Of a stretch of DNA of 64,000 nucleotides, positions 11,488-24,001 are shown piece after piece (within the stretch, counting starts at the first letter, position 1; each line of letters opens with the position of its first letter). The notes under the pieces are model-generated. The model was not told the origin of the DNA, did no database searches, and saw nothing but the letters and a program-made list of their open reading frames with translations. The translations under genes and the position numbers were made by a program. This DNA is from Sipunculus nudus. Taxonomy: Eukaryota; Annelida; Sipuncula; Golfingiida; Sipunculidae. The stretch is from positions 50,098,695 to 50,162,694 of the forward strand of contig CM049316.1 in assembly GCA_026874595.1 (NCBI GenBank), given 5' to 3'.

Positions 11488-13708
11488 GGACCAGCATGCG
11501 AGGCAGTTAGAATCTGAAAATATCAGAATAATATTCAAATTCTTTGACAAATGAGGCAGTTTATAGGACAGAACTCGGCCGGAGCTGGAATTTTAAGGGA
11601 TAAATTGAGATCCCGGGGCACACCGCAAGTTCCGAATAAAAACAAAATGTGTAGACTGAACAATTTAGGGGGTGTATAGCATAAAAACTGACAAAATAAA
11701 CGATCAAAGTAACTTAAAAGGGTCTCGGTGAATGAAATCCATGTGTATATTAAACATGTTAAATGATAATTATGTCATTCATCAGTCCCTATAGGCAAGG
11801 GGCACAAGTGCACAGAGCAAGGATGTGCTCTACCTAGGCATACATCTATATCAAATCGCCAGCTTGCCCTAGGGTACACTGTGGAGATGGCCTGTTTCCA
11901 GATCAGGATTACTCATAAATTATATAGTGTTGCCCCCCTCATATCTGACCAATTTTTTTTTGGTAACTGCGTTAGAATTTCAGAACCAATAGCTTAAATC
12001 CATGTATTCATGGTATTTGATAATTAAATCAACAGTGCTTACAAGAAAACAATATGCGATGGTCAAATTATAGGGTGAAATTCATGGTAGTGATTTAACA
12101 TTTGTTGATTACTTGAAAAATACATTGAATTTCCGACCTGATCTCTGGTGTATAATTACATATAAATTAACTGTAGTTATTTTCTGGATGAACTGAGCTC
12201 CAGCTTGAGCAGTTAACATATTCATTGAGTAAAAAGTTTCTCGACCAAACATTTGATCCAGTCCATAGTTTTTTTCTAATTACTCAATACTGACTTAATT
12301 TTCCTTATATATACATCGGACATATAATGAAAAGCTCTGTGCCCTAATCAGAACAATACAAGCTAAACATTTATTATAAAAGGCAGTCTTGAATTGGTAT
12401 AAAAGGTTTTGAATGCAAATCGGTTTAGTTTAAATTTTCAAAGGAACAAAGCACAGTGACCTAGTTTCCGGTTTGGTACAACCTCTGTACATTGTACTGT
12501 ACGTAAATTTCAAATCCGTAGGTAACGGTGTAAAATCATGCTAATCTAACGGGCAGACAAACTGCATGCCAATAGGACGACTATAGACAGTGGATCATCG
12601 CCATATCTTCTGAACTAACGAAGAAATATATGCAAGGCCCTCCTTTTATTTTGCAACACCAACAAATCGAAAAGTTCCATAAGCTCATTTATAAATCTCT
12701 ATATGATATATTTAAATTTTTTTTTCACTTTATTTATTATTCTTATGGAATCAAGCTTGGTTTGGACTCTTGACACGTATGCCCCCTGTGCTCTATTGAC
12801 AAAATAACCTAAGTTACATCCTTTGGCCTGGAAACAACAGGGTGCTACTGCCCTCTTTGCATGAGAGAGGGTAATCAACAATTTTCTCTTTATCCCCTCT
12901 CACAGAGCAACAAACATCCAGTTCTTGACTATAATCAGAAGCAAGCAGTGAACAGGTTATTTAAAGCTTCTTTCAGATGTGAAATTAAAGGAACATAATC
13001 CGGAGCAATATTATGCCTATTCTTTCACATCATCAGTTCAGTTTTGCTTTATACAAAAGTTTCCAAGCAAAACCTTCCCAGCACACGGTCTCATTAGTTA
13101 TTACCTCCCTTTGAGCTGTTTAACACCTTGTTATGGCTTAACGTGTTGTTAAACCACAGTCCACGTGTGTATGTTCACCATAACAACTCCGCGTGACCAG
13201 AGGTTGGATTGTGAGCCGCAAGACCCGAAGTTTCAGCCAGCGGAAACATGCATTACATTTTGGGCCAAGTCAGTCAGGGCATCTCCCGATTGAAACGTGT
13301 TGTGGCCGAGCGATACACGCGCTGTGTTTATGTTTACACCTGTGATCGCGCCCGGACCACTGTTTTTAACACTCGTTTACAGGAGTAAGGAAGCGATTTC
13401 AGGACAATATTTTGGCAGGTACAAATTTATTTTAGAGGGAAGAAGCAATTTTTCGTGTTAATTCATCATGCTTTATATGTGATTTTGGCCCCTTTAATCA
13501 TTTTTTAAACTGTACTTGCAATCTACATCCCGGACAGAGTTAAATAAAGAAGCTTCTATAAACAATTTTTATACAGAAATATGGTCTCTCCCTGTGGGGA
13601 TATGCATGGAACCGGACAAAGATGGTTAAACATAAAGTTCTGTATAAGAATAATTTCCCCAGATTATAGCATATCAGTATTCATCAGGTGGAACTCAGAT
13701 GCTCAGCA
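11488..13708. other. AT-rich DNA, no gene recognised
   Basis: No convincing open frame. The 60-residue minus-strand frame at 12699-12881 has no recognisable family and low-complexity lysine at its end, so I do not call it. No repeat boundary was recognised. Confidence 0.45.
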
Positions 13709-13720
13709 AGGGGGGGGGGG
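13709..13720. repeat. poly-G run
   Basis: About 12 consecutive G followed by TTCGTCCGAACCCACCGAAC and a short C run. This G-run/C-run arrangement looks like one end of a dispersed repeat, but no second end was found. Confidence 0.6.
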
Positions 13721-13927
13721 GTTCGTCCGAACCCACCGAACCCCCCTTGCCGTACGGCCCTGCTGGTAGACTACAGGAAATGCTGGGTACCAGTCTACAT
13801 GTAGCATTCTCGGCACGGTCCTAGACCACCCTTCAGCCAGAGGTCGTTTCTACTCAAAACTCTTGAGAGTCCAAGTCTGCGCAGTGTGGGTACTAGACTG
13901 GTACACCGCGTAAGTCTCGTTCACCAA

Positions 13928-13928
<1 letters not shown>

Positions 13929-13974
<46 letters not shown>
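13929..13974. repeat. (ATA)n microsatellite
   Basis: About fifteen ATA trinucleotides. The polyleucine frame on the minus strand is produced by this tract. Confidence 0.95.
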
Positions 13975-16117
13975 TTATTCAACTCAAAGACCCCTTTCGA
14001 GGTATACAGAGTTCTGTACATCTGTAGTATAAAGCCACTATACACGGAAAATGACAATGCAATGTGATATGATACATAAATGACACGGCAATGTACATGA
14101 AACAATACATGAGGTAGTGGTACCATGTAAAAAAAAATATAAAATTACAGCAAATAACGATATATATTTTAAATATTGACTAGTGTATCAAAAATTTTAT
14201 AATCCAATTCAATATGAATTTAAATTGGTATAATGACAAAAATAAAACTGTTTTTATTACAAAGATACAAGTGTCTAAATACACAGCACGTCTAGAGACC
14301 GGAAGTAGAACATGTCTCCAGCTCACGCAAGTTCACGCACTTGAAGGGCTAAAAATGTAGTGTGATTAGTTCATGCCAGATGCATGTCATGGTCCAGTGC
14401 ACATGGGGCATATCAGGCATTGGCTTGAGATGATTACCAATTAGAAAAACCCTGCCGTTGGCTTGATTGCAGATCCAGTAATTAGGCTTGGTCAGTAGGC
14501 CTATACAATGCAGTAGTGCTTGGTCAGTTTACACATGCATTGTGTGGGGCAAGTTATTGTCAACTGAAATTATAGACAGTGTGCTGATGTTTGAGTACTT
14601 CAGAGGTAGACGGTCTGATAGCAGATAACCCCTGAAGAGTTAATGAGTGGTGCCACAGACAGTTAATAAGGCCCTGTTTGTACTCACCAGAATGGCTTGT
14701 ACAAATCTTACCGAGTGTGTTTCTCATATGTAATAAACACCTGCTCAAGATAAATTAAAATGGACTAATCTAAGGAGATATAGTAAATAAGTGGTAGCCA
14801 CAAAATTCACAGACTTCTGTGTTTGGATGAACATGAATACGTTAATGTGAATGCTACATGCAAAATGAACTATGTGCACATTGTATATTCTATAATTAAA
14901 AGCTATACAGAGAGACATGTATATTACTGGTTTTGTGTTTTGTTGAACTGGTACTTATAGTATTTAATTTTATTAAATTGCACCAAACATTACTTATTTT
15001 TGTATTTCATGATTATTCAAACCTTACTCTTTGTTCTTTTACAACTACTGAACATGAAGTTTTTTATTTTAGTTTTAGTTATTAAATGTAAAAAATAGTG
15101 TCTTTAACCGTGGTGAATATGAACATACTGGAACTGGGTTTATGTTGGCCAGATCATCAACTGGCTAGAAATAATGCTGAACTTAGCCGAATAGCCAATA
15201 AATGCGAGAGAAAGCTATAATTTCTACTATATTTCTACTACAATTGTGTATCCTAAGTCGAATTTATCGGTTCAAACTTTGATCTACCACCATAACGTTT
15301 TGCATAACGTTGATATTGATAAAGTCGCTAAGAAAACGTTGCATTGCATTGTACAAGCTATATTTGACTAATTTGAGCACATTTAGTCATTACATATCAA
15401 ATATGGTAGTTATTCTAATATATAGATATCCATTTCCATTTATTATAAAATAATAAAAATTTGAAAATAATGCGTCAAAAATAATAAATGAAACAAGCCT
15501 TTAAAAATTCTCTAGTTGCATATTTACCTCATCCAGGGCCCCTGCATGGCAGGGCATGCATTAGGAAACACTGTTCAGAGGTCGAGAAGGATGATACTGA
15601 AGAAGACTTTATTGGAATATATAATTTTATATGGAACTTGCTTGAATATTTATGTACGGTATATTTTGTATATAATAAAAATATGTATGCATGTTTGTGT
15701 CCGTATCTTAACATGTTTATATTGTGTATATTAATTGTGTATATTTTATATAGCATGATGAATTGTTTGGATTTTCTTTTTTTTTTATTACAGAAACGTA
15801 GTACATGCATGCATAACGTAATAGTACATACATACAAACATACATATAGAAATTAATATTTCAATAACAAATTAAATTGAATCGTGAAAATTATTCATGA
15901 AGAGGAGAGCAGGTCGGTAAGGTTTTCCCATTTTGAATAATGTTGAGTTAATTTACCTCCTCAAAGTTTCTTAGCAATTACATCATATGTTGAATAAATC
16001 TGCTTAACATAGCTTATATATCCATGATAGTTCGGTAACATTTTGAGACATCTGCAATTATAAACATACTTTTTAGCAACCAGTGTTAGAATATTTAACC
16101 ATCTATGTTCGCTTTAA
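13975..16117. other. AT-rich DNA, no gene recognised
   Basis: The 122-codon forward frame at 15488-15856 overlaps comparable frames in other phases, and its residues are dominated by those that AT-rich sequence produces (Y, I, F, L). I regard it as chance. Nothing else is seen. Confidence 0.4.
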
Positions 16118-16360
16118 CCTAACAAAACTTCAGATACTGAAAACTTAACAGAGGAGTTTAATGACGAATTATTCAAAACCTCTTGTATTTTTAACCACAA
16201 GTTAGCGACAAAAGATCAATTCCAAAAAATATGTGATAAAGTTTCTCTTACTAATTTACAAAAGGTACAAGTAGGAGAATCTATTAGCCTAAATTCAGTC
16301 TATGAAGAAATGGGTTTAACGTCACCCGACGTTGTAGTTCACAAAACTGAAAATTCCTAA
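16118..16360 (+). CDS. candidate 3'-terminal coding exon, unknown protein
   Basis: One frame stays open for about 80 codons, from after a TAA at 16115-16117 to a TAA at 16358-16360. A possible splice acceptor, AACAAAACTTCAG, ends at 16133. After it the frame reads as a plausible polar, helix-prone protein (for example TEEFNDELFKTSCIF, then ATKDQFQKICDKVSLTNL, ending near SPDVVVHKTENS). There is no ATG near the start, so it would have to be an internal or last exon. No family is recognised and no partner exon was found. Open runs of this length do occur by chance in a 64-kb AT-rich window, so confidence is low. What sets it apart is its composition and the acceptor-like signal. Confidence 0.3.
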   Translation, partial: PNKTSDTENLTEEFNDELFKTSCIFNHKLATKDQFQKICDKVSLTNLQKVQVGESISLNSVYEEMGLTSPDVVVHKTENS

Positions 16361-18123
16361 GTGGTACGAAAATTGTTGTGTCATAAATCTTGGAGAATCC
16401 CATATAAACGTTCTCCTCTGATATATCAATTAAATCTAGTTTCCATTTCTTAACTACTAAGTCTGGAGTGACTAAATGTTTCTCTTGTTTTCTCTCATCA
16501 TTAGAGTGTACGGGTTGTGCTTTTTTCTAACGGTGTAAAAGTAAATTTTTACACTTGTTCCGACAGCGGACCAAATATTCTACCAAAGTCTTACCGTTAT
16601 AATTTAGGAATTAAACCAATTGAATTGTTTTATCAAGTATAGGAAACTGCGTAATTGTGTAAGATGTTTTATCATACAGAACTGTTATATAGGGGTTCGT
16701 AATATAGGCAGAACATTCAAAACCATTGTGCCTCTCATCTTCGACGTCACCGTTTTTACATATGACACAGCCCCTTGCTTCAGTGTTTAGGTTCCTGTAT
16801 TTATTTGGTGGTATCAGCCTATATATGGTGTCTGAAATCTGTCAGTTTCCCTTCTCAGCGCAAGTATCCCACACCAAAGCCGAGCAAGTGTACTGAACTT
16901 TGCTGTCTTCGATCGGTCCATATACTGTTTACGTATATACTTATTAATGTGCCATGCACTGAGTGCTGATAAAACTGATAAAAAAATCTTAATTTCAGAA
17001 CTGATTGGTATTGTTAAAGCCATTTATGTTGATTATCAGAACGTAACTTCTGGTTCAGATTACGTTGGCAATGCGGCGCTATTTCATTATATGTGTGTAT
17101 TAATATACATTAATGGATTCGAGTATCTTCTTTGCATCTGAGCACTGCAGTTATCCGCGACTTCCAAGGTTATAATCCAATATGAATACTTTCTTGGTTA
17201 GACTTGTGTAATCCTTAGTGATTCCAAAACCGTAACATCTCAGTCAAATGATATCTACATGTTAAACAACCAATGTCTCTTTTAGAGCAGCAATTACACA
17301 TGCAGAACCTGTGAACACTAAAAAAGGTAACGGAGAGGTCTGTTTTGAATTTTATCACATGACGGGGTTTATGCATATCCCCATAACTCAGACGCATAAT
17401 CTATAGGACTGTTACTACCATCATAGTATTTAAGTTTGTAAAGGAGTCATATATGTATAGTATCCTTAAAATTCTTAAACTTGCTCAATACTAGACCAAG
17501 AGATTACAATCCAGCAGGCGCTAGGAAATCAGAACTTTTAGGCCATAAAATAAAGGATTTTATACCGACATAAGGCTTTTTATTTTTTCTGTTAAGCCGT
17601 TAATACATATATATTAAACAGCGTGACGGATTATATCGCCTTGTACCTCACGGATAGTACCCCAAACCAATTTGTGAAAATATTATTACTTAATCAAACA
17701 TAAGCTGAATAACTACTATATAAACTTTTTATGGTGTTATAGATTTTGTAATCAATTTTTAGTCCAAACAGCCGCGAAGATCTCCTCTTAGTATAAATAT
17801 GCCTGTCATTCGATATTTGGTCATTTTGACCAATTAGGCTTTCATTTTGAATATATAATGAGGTAGTTGTTTCCGCGTAACATTATCAATGTATGAGCAA
17901 TGTAATAATTAAAAATATATTTCAGTGCAGGTCTTAATTAAGATTTGATATTGATAATAAGTTTGGCCTTGCATGCCGCCATTTTGAATATATAATAAGG
18001 CATATGAAGAAATTAGATTTATGGTCCAATATCTTAAATATGACGTATGATATATGTATACTTAGGTTTTCCGTTTTTTTTATAATTATAGAGTGATATT
18101 TTAAGTCCTTTTCAAACGATTGC

Positions 18124-18128
<5 letters not shown>
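16361..18128. other. AT-rich DNA, no gene recognised
   Basis: Short frames at 16775-17141 overlap on both strands and show no motif. No repeat family recognised. Confidence 0.4.

Positions 18129-18185
<57 letters not shown>
18129..18185. repeat. (AT)n microsatellite
   Basis: Pure AT dinucleotide run of about 56 bp. Confidence 0.95.
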
Positions 18186-18187
<2 letters not shown>

Positions 18188-19889
18188 TTGAAATCAACCA
18201 ATATATGCCATATATAAAAGAGAAATTACAAAACAAGTCCTGCATATAGATTGGGATTTTTGTGGATTTTGGGCATGTGGGCTGCTATTTGGAATATTTA
18301 ACCATATATTTGCTTCTGCATAACATCATGAATACAACTAATATGGCTAAAATATCATGGAATACACTAATTATGGGGTTGCCTATCCCAAGGAATAAAA
18401 ATGTAACTCATAAACAAATTTATCCATCATCAACAAGAATATTAATGAGCAAATTATAAGTAATAATTTAATGTGATGAGGTATTTGTTCTCGTTCGCTG
18501 CCGTTCTGAATATGTAGTTAGCTGTATGCAGAAATGTACTTTTTTCAAATTTCAAAATTATTTTTCAAACGTACTCATAGGTTTTTCGGGTCACGGTATT
18601 CAAGTTTAACAGTTTTAGATTGATAATATGCAAAAATATTCCCTAGGTTTATATAACGTTGTATATACGTGGCTTCTATATCTCTTTCTCGAATTGCTAA
18701 GATTATGTTATAAACAATGTGGATGTATATTATTTAGTTCAATTTAGGTATGTAGACCCACTAAACATGTATTGAAGGAAAGGTTTTATATGGACTTTGT
18801 AATTTATTTACATTGTGATCCCAAGATAAGAACAATATGAAAACAGTTGGCCTGGGTCACGAAGCTCAGCTGTCCATTAAGGTTTAATAATTCTAACATA
18901 GCTATATTGAATGATTTTAACATGCCAATCATTATGAAACATGGAAACAAAAAGGAGCTAAAGATCAGCCCAGTAGGTTTAAGTTACACGTGTGTGAAAT
19001 TAACTGATATATCTCAATGCGATGGTGTATCTATTTTGACTAAACGAAAAAAAGGGAGCCATGAGTCACGGCGCTCAGCAGAACTTTGTAAAATTTTACA
19101 AATGCAGAATGTACTTATATCTATTTTGTTACATATTAGCATTTAAAAAGCTAAGAGCAAATGGCCTTGCTATTCGACGATAATCAAATACAATATACAT
19201 GTATATGAATGCAAGACAAATACTAAATGTGCACTTTTTGGACTTCATCAAAGATGCAGGAGCCTCTCATGATCAAATATTTATAAAACTATCTGAATTT
19301 CAGCCATGTGAACGTAATATGTGTTTAAAATACCCACTTGGAATAGCTGAAGCCCCGTAAAAAATATAGAATAAGGAAGAAAGTGGAAAAGAGCTGTTGT
19401 ATAATAATACACATTTAATTTATTACTTGAAATAAAATACTGTAAAAACTTAGAATTGTACATCTTCAAATGAGAATAAACTAAATATAATAAGTATATA
19501 TTGTATTCTGTAATTTATACCGGAAACCATTTAATCGTGCAATTAGGGACAAAAAGGTTATTGGCCTAAGAGTTATGCCAAAGGATATTTTGGATAAACA
19601 AAAAATTGGTAAATGTAATTAATAATTCTAAAAACAGTTTAAAGATATGGCCAAATGAGCTAAAGATTAAATTCCAGGAAAGTTTGCCCATATTATTGAT
19701 TGAGTGTACCAGTTGTATGCATGGCAAGAGATATTAATGGAATGCTCCACACTTTTATAGCAATACATAACTTTGTGGGCACAATTAAATTTATGTGTAC
19801 TTTAATCATTGTAATCCCTTTAATAATAATTAAATTCAGTAATTCTGATGTTAGGTGAGTAAATATATTTTCTGATTTTTTACAATGTG
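18186..19889. other. AT-rich DNA, no gene recognised
   Basis: The 99-codon frame at 18847-19146 has no recognisable motif, and no splice or promoter context supports it. Nothing else is seen. Confidence 0.4.
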
Positions 19890-20242
19890 CGTTATGTTCA
19901 GGCCCATAACTTCAAGAAATTACGCAATATTGACCTAATTTCTTGTATGTACATAGCAAATGTAAAGAGGAATATATGTGTTAAATTTGATCAAAAACAA
20001 AATCAGTGGTTTTGATATTAGGCAGTCTTGAAACATAACAATTGGTTTTTAATGGAAAATTGAGGTATTTCCTTAATTTATAGTATGGTAGGAGATTTTG
20101 GGAACATCTAACAGTATGCCAAATTTTGGATTCATAGGTCAAACGGTTTCAAAATGTGCCCTGTTAACAGCCGGACGGCCGGACAACGGAGAAAGGACCA
20201 CAACATTATTTCAGATGTCTAATAGTCAGCTGAGCTAAAGAT
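19890..20242 (-). mobile_element. 5' fragment of the family H repeat, reversed
   Basis: Read on the minus strand, it begins CTTTAGCTCAGCTGAC near 20242, continues through a CCGTTGTCCGGCCGTCCGG-like stretch and TTAACAGGGCACATTTTG, and reaches GAAGTTATGGGCC and GAAATTAGGTCA words. The same order is seen in the copies at 7174 and 46135. The 3' palindrome end is missing, so this is a truncated relic. Confidence 0.6.
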
Positions 20243-22039
20243 TAGCAGGCTTAGATACTAGTATAATACTGCATGCTGGTTTTAGTGGACATGTTTTGCC
20301 AGTTGGTATTCATGTCATTATCATAAAGCTATCCATATCAATATAAAAAAGCAAATTCCTAGGCAACCAATGCATAATTATTATGAATTAAATAGTTGCC
20401 TTTTGTGTTAAATTATTACTGAAAATGGCCTGACTCATGATATCTCACAAATGCTGGTCACATGCTGAATAAGTACCCATGTGCTTAGATAATAATATAC
20501 GCTTGAATATTATCTGTCAGTATCAAATTAACCAAATTAAACTTGCGAAACAATTAGTTAAAAATTTATGTAAGTGAATTTGTTCCGAGTTTTATAAACA
20601 CATTTGACTAAAATTTGATTGGGCTAAACTACAACCAGTTTAAAGAATGACTTGTCTGTTATTTTTATCAGCTGTTGTTAAACAAAGAAATAGAATTTAT
20701 ATAAAAGATGAACTAAATAATAAAAGTAATTACACGTTTTGTGTAATACCTGTCAAAATAATACAACTTCGGCAAAAATAAAAAGTTATTAATGGTGTTG
20801 CTAATTTCAAACAACCATCCAAAATAAAAACCGTAAATTTCACAATATGTATTACCTATTGAGATATATATGCTTATCTATTGTGAATTATATTTACTTA
20901 AAAAGGATTGAGGCTCATGATATTTAAAAAAAGTTAGACACCTTTTTTAAGGATTTTGGTCTCCAAATTTCAATCAAACTTTGCGTAATGATTAAGATTC
21001 AGATAATAAAGAAAGCACAATATCAGCGTATTGATTCATTGCTTTATATTAAATGGTGATCTTAAACAGGACCATGAATGTTAACAGCCAGTTTTAAAAT
21101 GGTCATAAAACTTGCAAAAAAAAACATGGTTAAAGTTTTGTTTATTTATAAAAAAAAAACTTTACTGTTCAGCTGGATTGTTTCATTCACAAGGAATCAT
21201 AAATTATAATAGCAGAATCATTGGTTTATTTTGACTAAAATATTAACAGATTTTAATAATGTACTAAGGTTAAGATGGAAAAGTTCTGTTCAAGTCTTCA
21301 TTATTATAATTATACAATTGAATTAAAAAAGGAGTGTTTCCAATCTTACCATGTTTTTCATTAAAGTTTTTCTTATTTGTAACCGCAAATGTTAAAAGAG
21401 TGTAAACTATCAGAAAAAGCTAATAACTAACTTAACACAATGGCTGATTATATGGCATGATTCACTCTTTTCCGTGGTATTGTGCATAGGACCCAATGAT
21501 TAAAGCACAAATTAATTGATCTATGTAGATTTTAAGAATTTAAACAAGAACGTGAAGTTTTATTGTGAAATAACCAGCGGCGGATCCAAGGGTTCCGGCG
21601 GGGGGGGGGGGGGGGGTTCCTCAGGGGACGTTTGCTGCCCAAAATATGTTTATAGGTCAAACAATTTAATATAATGTTGGTTTCTGAAGCGAGAATATTC
21701 TTAGTTATTTTACACCAAATTTGCTTAAAAAATGCTGAAATTGAAAGAAATTTGTGACAATATTCCCGCATTGAGGGAGGGGGTCATCCCGTCCACACCC
21801 GCTCCCAAAGTGCAAAAGACAATAATATAAAATTTAAATCTCATATGATTACCTAATTATTTCTGCAAGAACTAGAATTAAGTCAGATGGAACCTCTGGA
21901 TCAAATAAATTATTAAATTATACAATAATATGATGTAACATGCATTAATGTTTTTTAAGAGTAAACTATATGAAATATATGAAATGCCATTTAAATATTT
22001 ATAACCTTATAACAATAGTATTTCATTCATTTTACATTT
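20243..22039. other. AT-rich DNA with one G-run repeat end
   Basis: No gene is recognised. Around 21577-21625 the sequence CAGCGGCGGATCCAAGGG leads into a G run (21600-21616) then TTCCTCAGGGG. I recall similar GGCGGATCC plus G-run ends as dispersed repeats in invertebrate genomes. The other end was not located. Confidence 0.45.
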
Positions 22040-22186
22040 CAGTCAATGTGTCAAATTAACTGACTGATTTTTCAGTCAATTTGTAAAACGCCTGAAAAGT
22101 TTAGTCTTTTTATAAAGTGCCTGAGTGAATCGGGTAATTTGTAAATTGACTGAAAATTTCAGGCGACCGATTTAACACATTGACTG
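22040..22186. mobile_element. short palindromic MITE-like element
   Basis: The left end CAGTCAATGTGTCAAATTA and the reverse complement of the right end (CAGTCAATGTGTTAAATC) match. The match continues in imperfect form inward through TTTTCAGTCAATTT on both sides, giving arms of about 50 bp around a short centre. The length (about 147 bp) and lack of coding sequence fit a miniature inverted-repeat element. No clear target duplication was seen in the flanks (TTTACATTT on the left, TAACATATA on the right). Confidence 0.55.
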
Positions 22187-22843
22187 TAACATATATACTT
22201 AACAAATTTTAAGGTAAACCATGTGAGCATTATTTAGAAATTTGCGCTTCGGTATGAACTTCACTTAGTACAAACCAATATACTAGACTTTCATTACTGT
22301 CAGTCTTATTTTTGAAAAAAAAATCCTTGGCCAAGACTCTGCAGGATAACATGAATATATGCTTGCCTACAATCTTTAAAATGTTGCAGAAGGCTGCCTG
22401 GTGGCAATTATGGTGTTCTGTGTGATATGAAATGCGGCAGCAAACGTCTTCTCAAAGGGACCAAACATTTAAATACAGATGCTGCTCTGACAGGAGCATT
22501 TGCAAGGTGGCTGCTTTGCAGATCAAGGTCAAGCCACCAGTTTGTGTTCCTCTTCAAAGAAAATGGTTGAAACAATTCATATATCAAACTTGAGGAAAAT
22601 ATGTGCAATACGTCAATAATTATGGGGTTCCGATATTTTTACTTCAAATTTGAGAACTTTGTTCAAACAGTTTGTGCATCACATTTGAGGAAGAATATGT
22701 AGTACTTCAAATGCTATGATGTTCAAACGAAATTCCTTATTTCCATATGTTTTGGCCTTGAACCCCAAGGTCAAGGTCTGTTCTGATAAACTGGTTGAAA
22801 CAATTTCAGTAAAAATATGCAATACCAATTTTTGCATGTTTAT
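22187..22843. other. non-coding, nothing recognised
   Basis: No frame here carries a recognisable motif. Short frames on both strands overlap one another. Confidence 0.4.
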
Positions 22844-22984
22844 AGATCTCACATCCCTCCTCACAAAAGCAAAACTGGTGGCACCAACTGCAACCATTTT
22901 TGCACAGCGTCTGTCTGTTTGTCTGCCGTGGGATAAAATCATTCATATCTCGGCAGTGGTTTGACTTGTCTGCCTAAAATTTTC
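22844..22984 (-). repeat. inverted partial 278-bp-family unit
   Basis: Its reverse complement reads TAAGG-like and GTGATTTTATCCCACGGC-like words, then GACGCTGTGCAAAAATGG and a GGTGGC-type box, the order seen in the units at 3340-3430. It therefore lies head-to-head with the forward units at 23165 onward, with a 47-bp inverted repeat between them. Confidence 0.65.
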
Positions 22985-23164
22985 GGCGGATACACGTAGT
23001 CGCTTGTCGACTACCCGTATTCTAGTTATATTATTGTTATTTTTTGCGACCTGCATGTTAACAGGGTTGCTTTCATCACAGGGCATCACGTTTACCTCGG
23101 GAAACCCTGCTTGAGTGATATAACTAGAATACGGGTAGTCGACAAGCGACTACGTGTATCCGCC
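22985..23164. mobile_element. 180-bp palindromic element with perfect 47-bp inverted repeats
   Basis: Positions 22985-23031 and 23118-23164 are exact reverse complements over 47 bp. They begin GGCGGATACACGTAGTCGC and include GTCGACTACCCGTATTCTAG. The 86-bp centre includes TTGCGACCTGCATGTTAACA. The perfect identity suggests recent origin or ongoing homogenisation. The outer word GGCGGATACA is the same as the terminus of the neighbouring 278-bp-family element, so the two may share a transposition system. Confidence 0.7.
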
Positions 23165-24001
23165 AAAATCAGAGTGGGACGGGTGAAGTGAGGCATGGAT
23201 TGAGTGGCAAGGGGAAATAAAGAGAGGTGTGTGGATATTAGCATGGACGTCTGCAGCCGAAATGTGTATGTAGGTGGCGCACCTGCCACAAAATCCAGAA
23301 AGTTTTCAAAGTTTCCTGCAGATATGTTAAACCCCTGCTGATCGAGATAAGAGTGATTTTATCCCACGGCAGACAAACAGACGGAAGCTGTGTAAAAATG
23401 GTTGTAGGTGGCGCCACCAGTTTTGCGTTTGATAAAGAGCTACGTGAGATCTATAAACATGCATAATTTTGGCCCAATCGGTCAAACGGTTCCTGAGATA
23501 TGAGCTTGGATGTCTGCAGCGTAAACGTGAATGTACGTGGCGCCACCTGTCATAAAATCAAGAAAGCTGTCCAGGATGTATACACATGCATAACTTCAGG
23601 TGGATAAGTCCAATCAATGCAGAGATATGAGTAATTTAATCCCAAGGCAGATGAACAGATGGACGCTGTGCAAAAATGGTTGCAGGTGACGCCACCATTC
23701 TTAGTGTATGTTATAAAGCTATCCAAGAGCTACATTTGTGCAAAATTTGCAGCCTGATCAGTCAAAAGGTTCCCGAGATATGTGGATTTATGTGTAAAAA
23801 CAGACGCACATATGGACGCTGGCCAGAGTGGAAAGGTCAGAGGTCAACCAAAAATGAGGGCGCAGCAGTTCACATGTGACCAGATCATAATTCCGAATAT
23901 AAAAAATTCTGCCCAGTGGTTAAGGAGTTCTCCGGAAACCTATACGGCGGCTGCGTCCGACTGAAAACATAGTATCCGCAGAACTCTGTTTGGCGGATAC
24001 A
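23155..24001 (+). mobile_element. 278-bp-family element with 11-bp terminal inverted repeats
   Basis: Begins TGTATCCGCCA (23155-23165) and ends TGGCGGATACA (23991-24001), which are exact reverse complements. Inside are two forward 278-bp units (CAAAAATGG-type markers near 23393 and 23670) with GGTGGCGCCACC boxes, then a unique 3' part with GCAGCAGTTCACATGTGACC. Just inside the 3' end, GTATCCGC (23972-23979) pairs with GCGGATAC (23993-24000) to form a hairpin. No transposase frame is present, so it is a non-autonomous DNA element by inference. The first 10 bases overlap the end of the adjacent 180-bp palindrome. Confidence 0.6.

Noticed and set aside
13893-14126. 77-codon minus-strand frame with polyleucine
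   Set aside because: Produced by the (ATA)n microsatellite.
15488-15856. 122-codon forward frame
   Set aside because: Comparable frames overlap it in other phases. Residues reflect AT-rich composition and no motif is visible.
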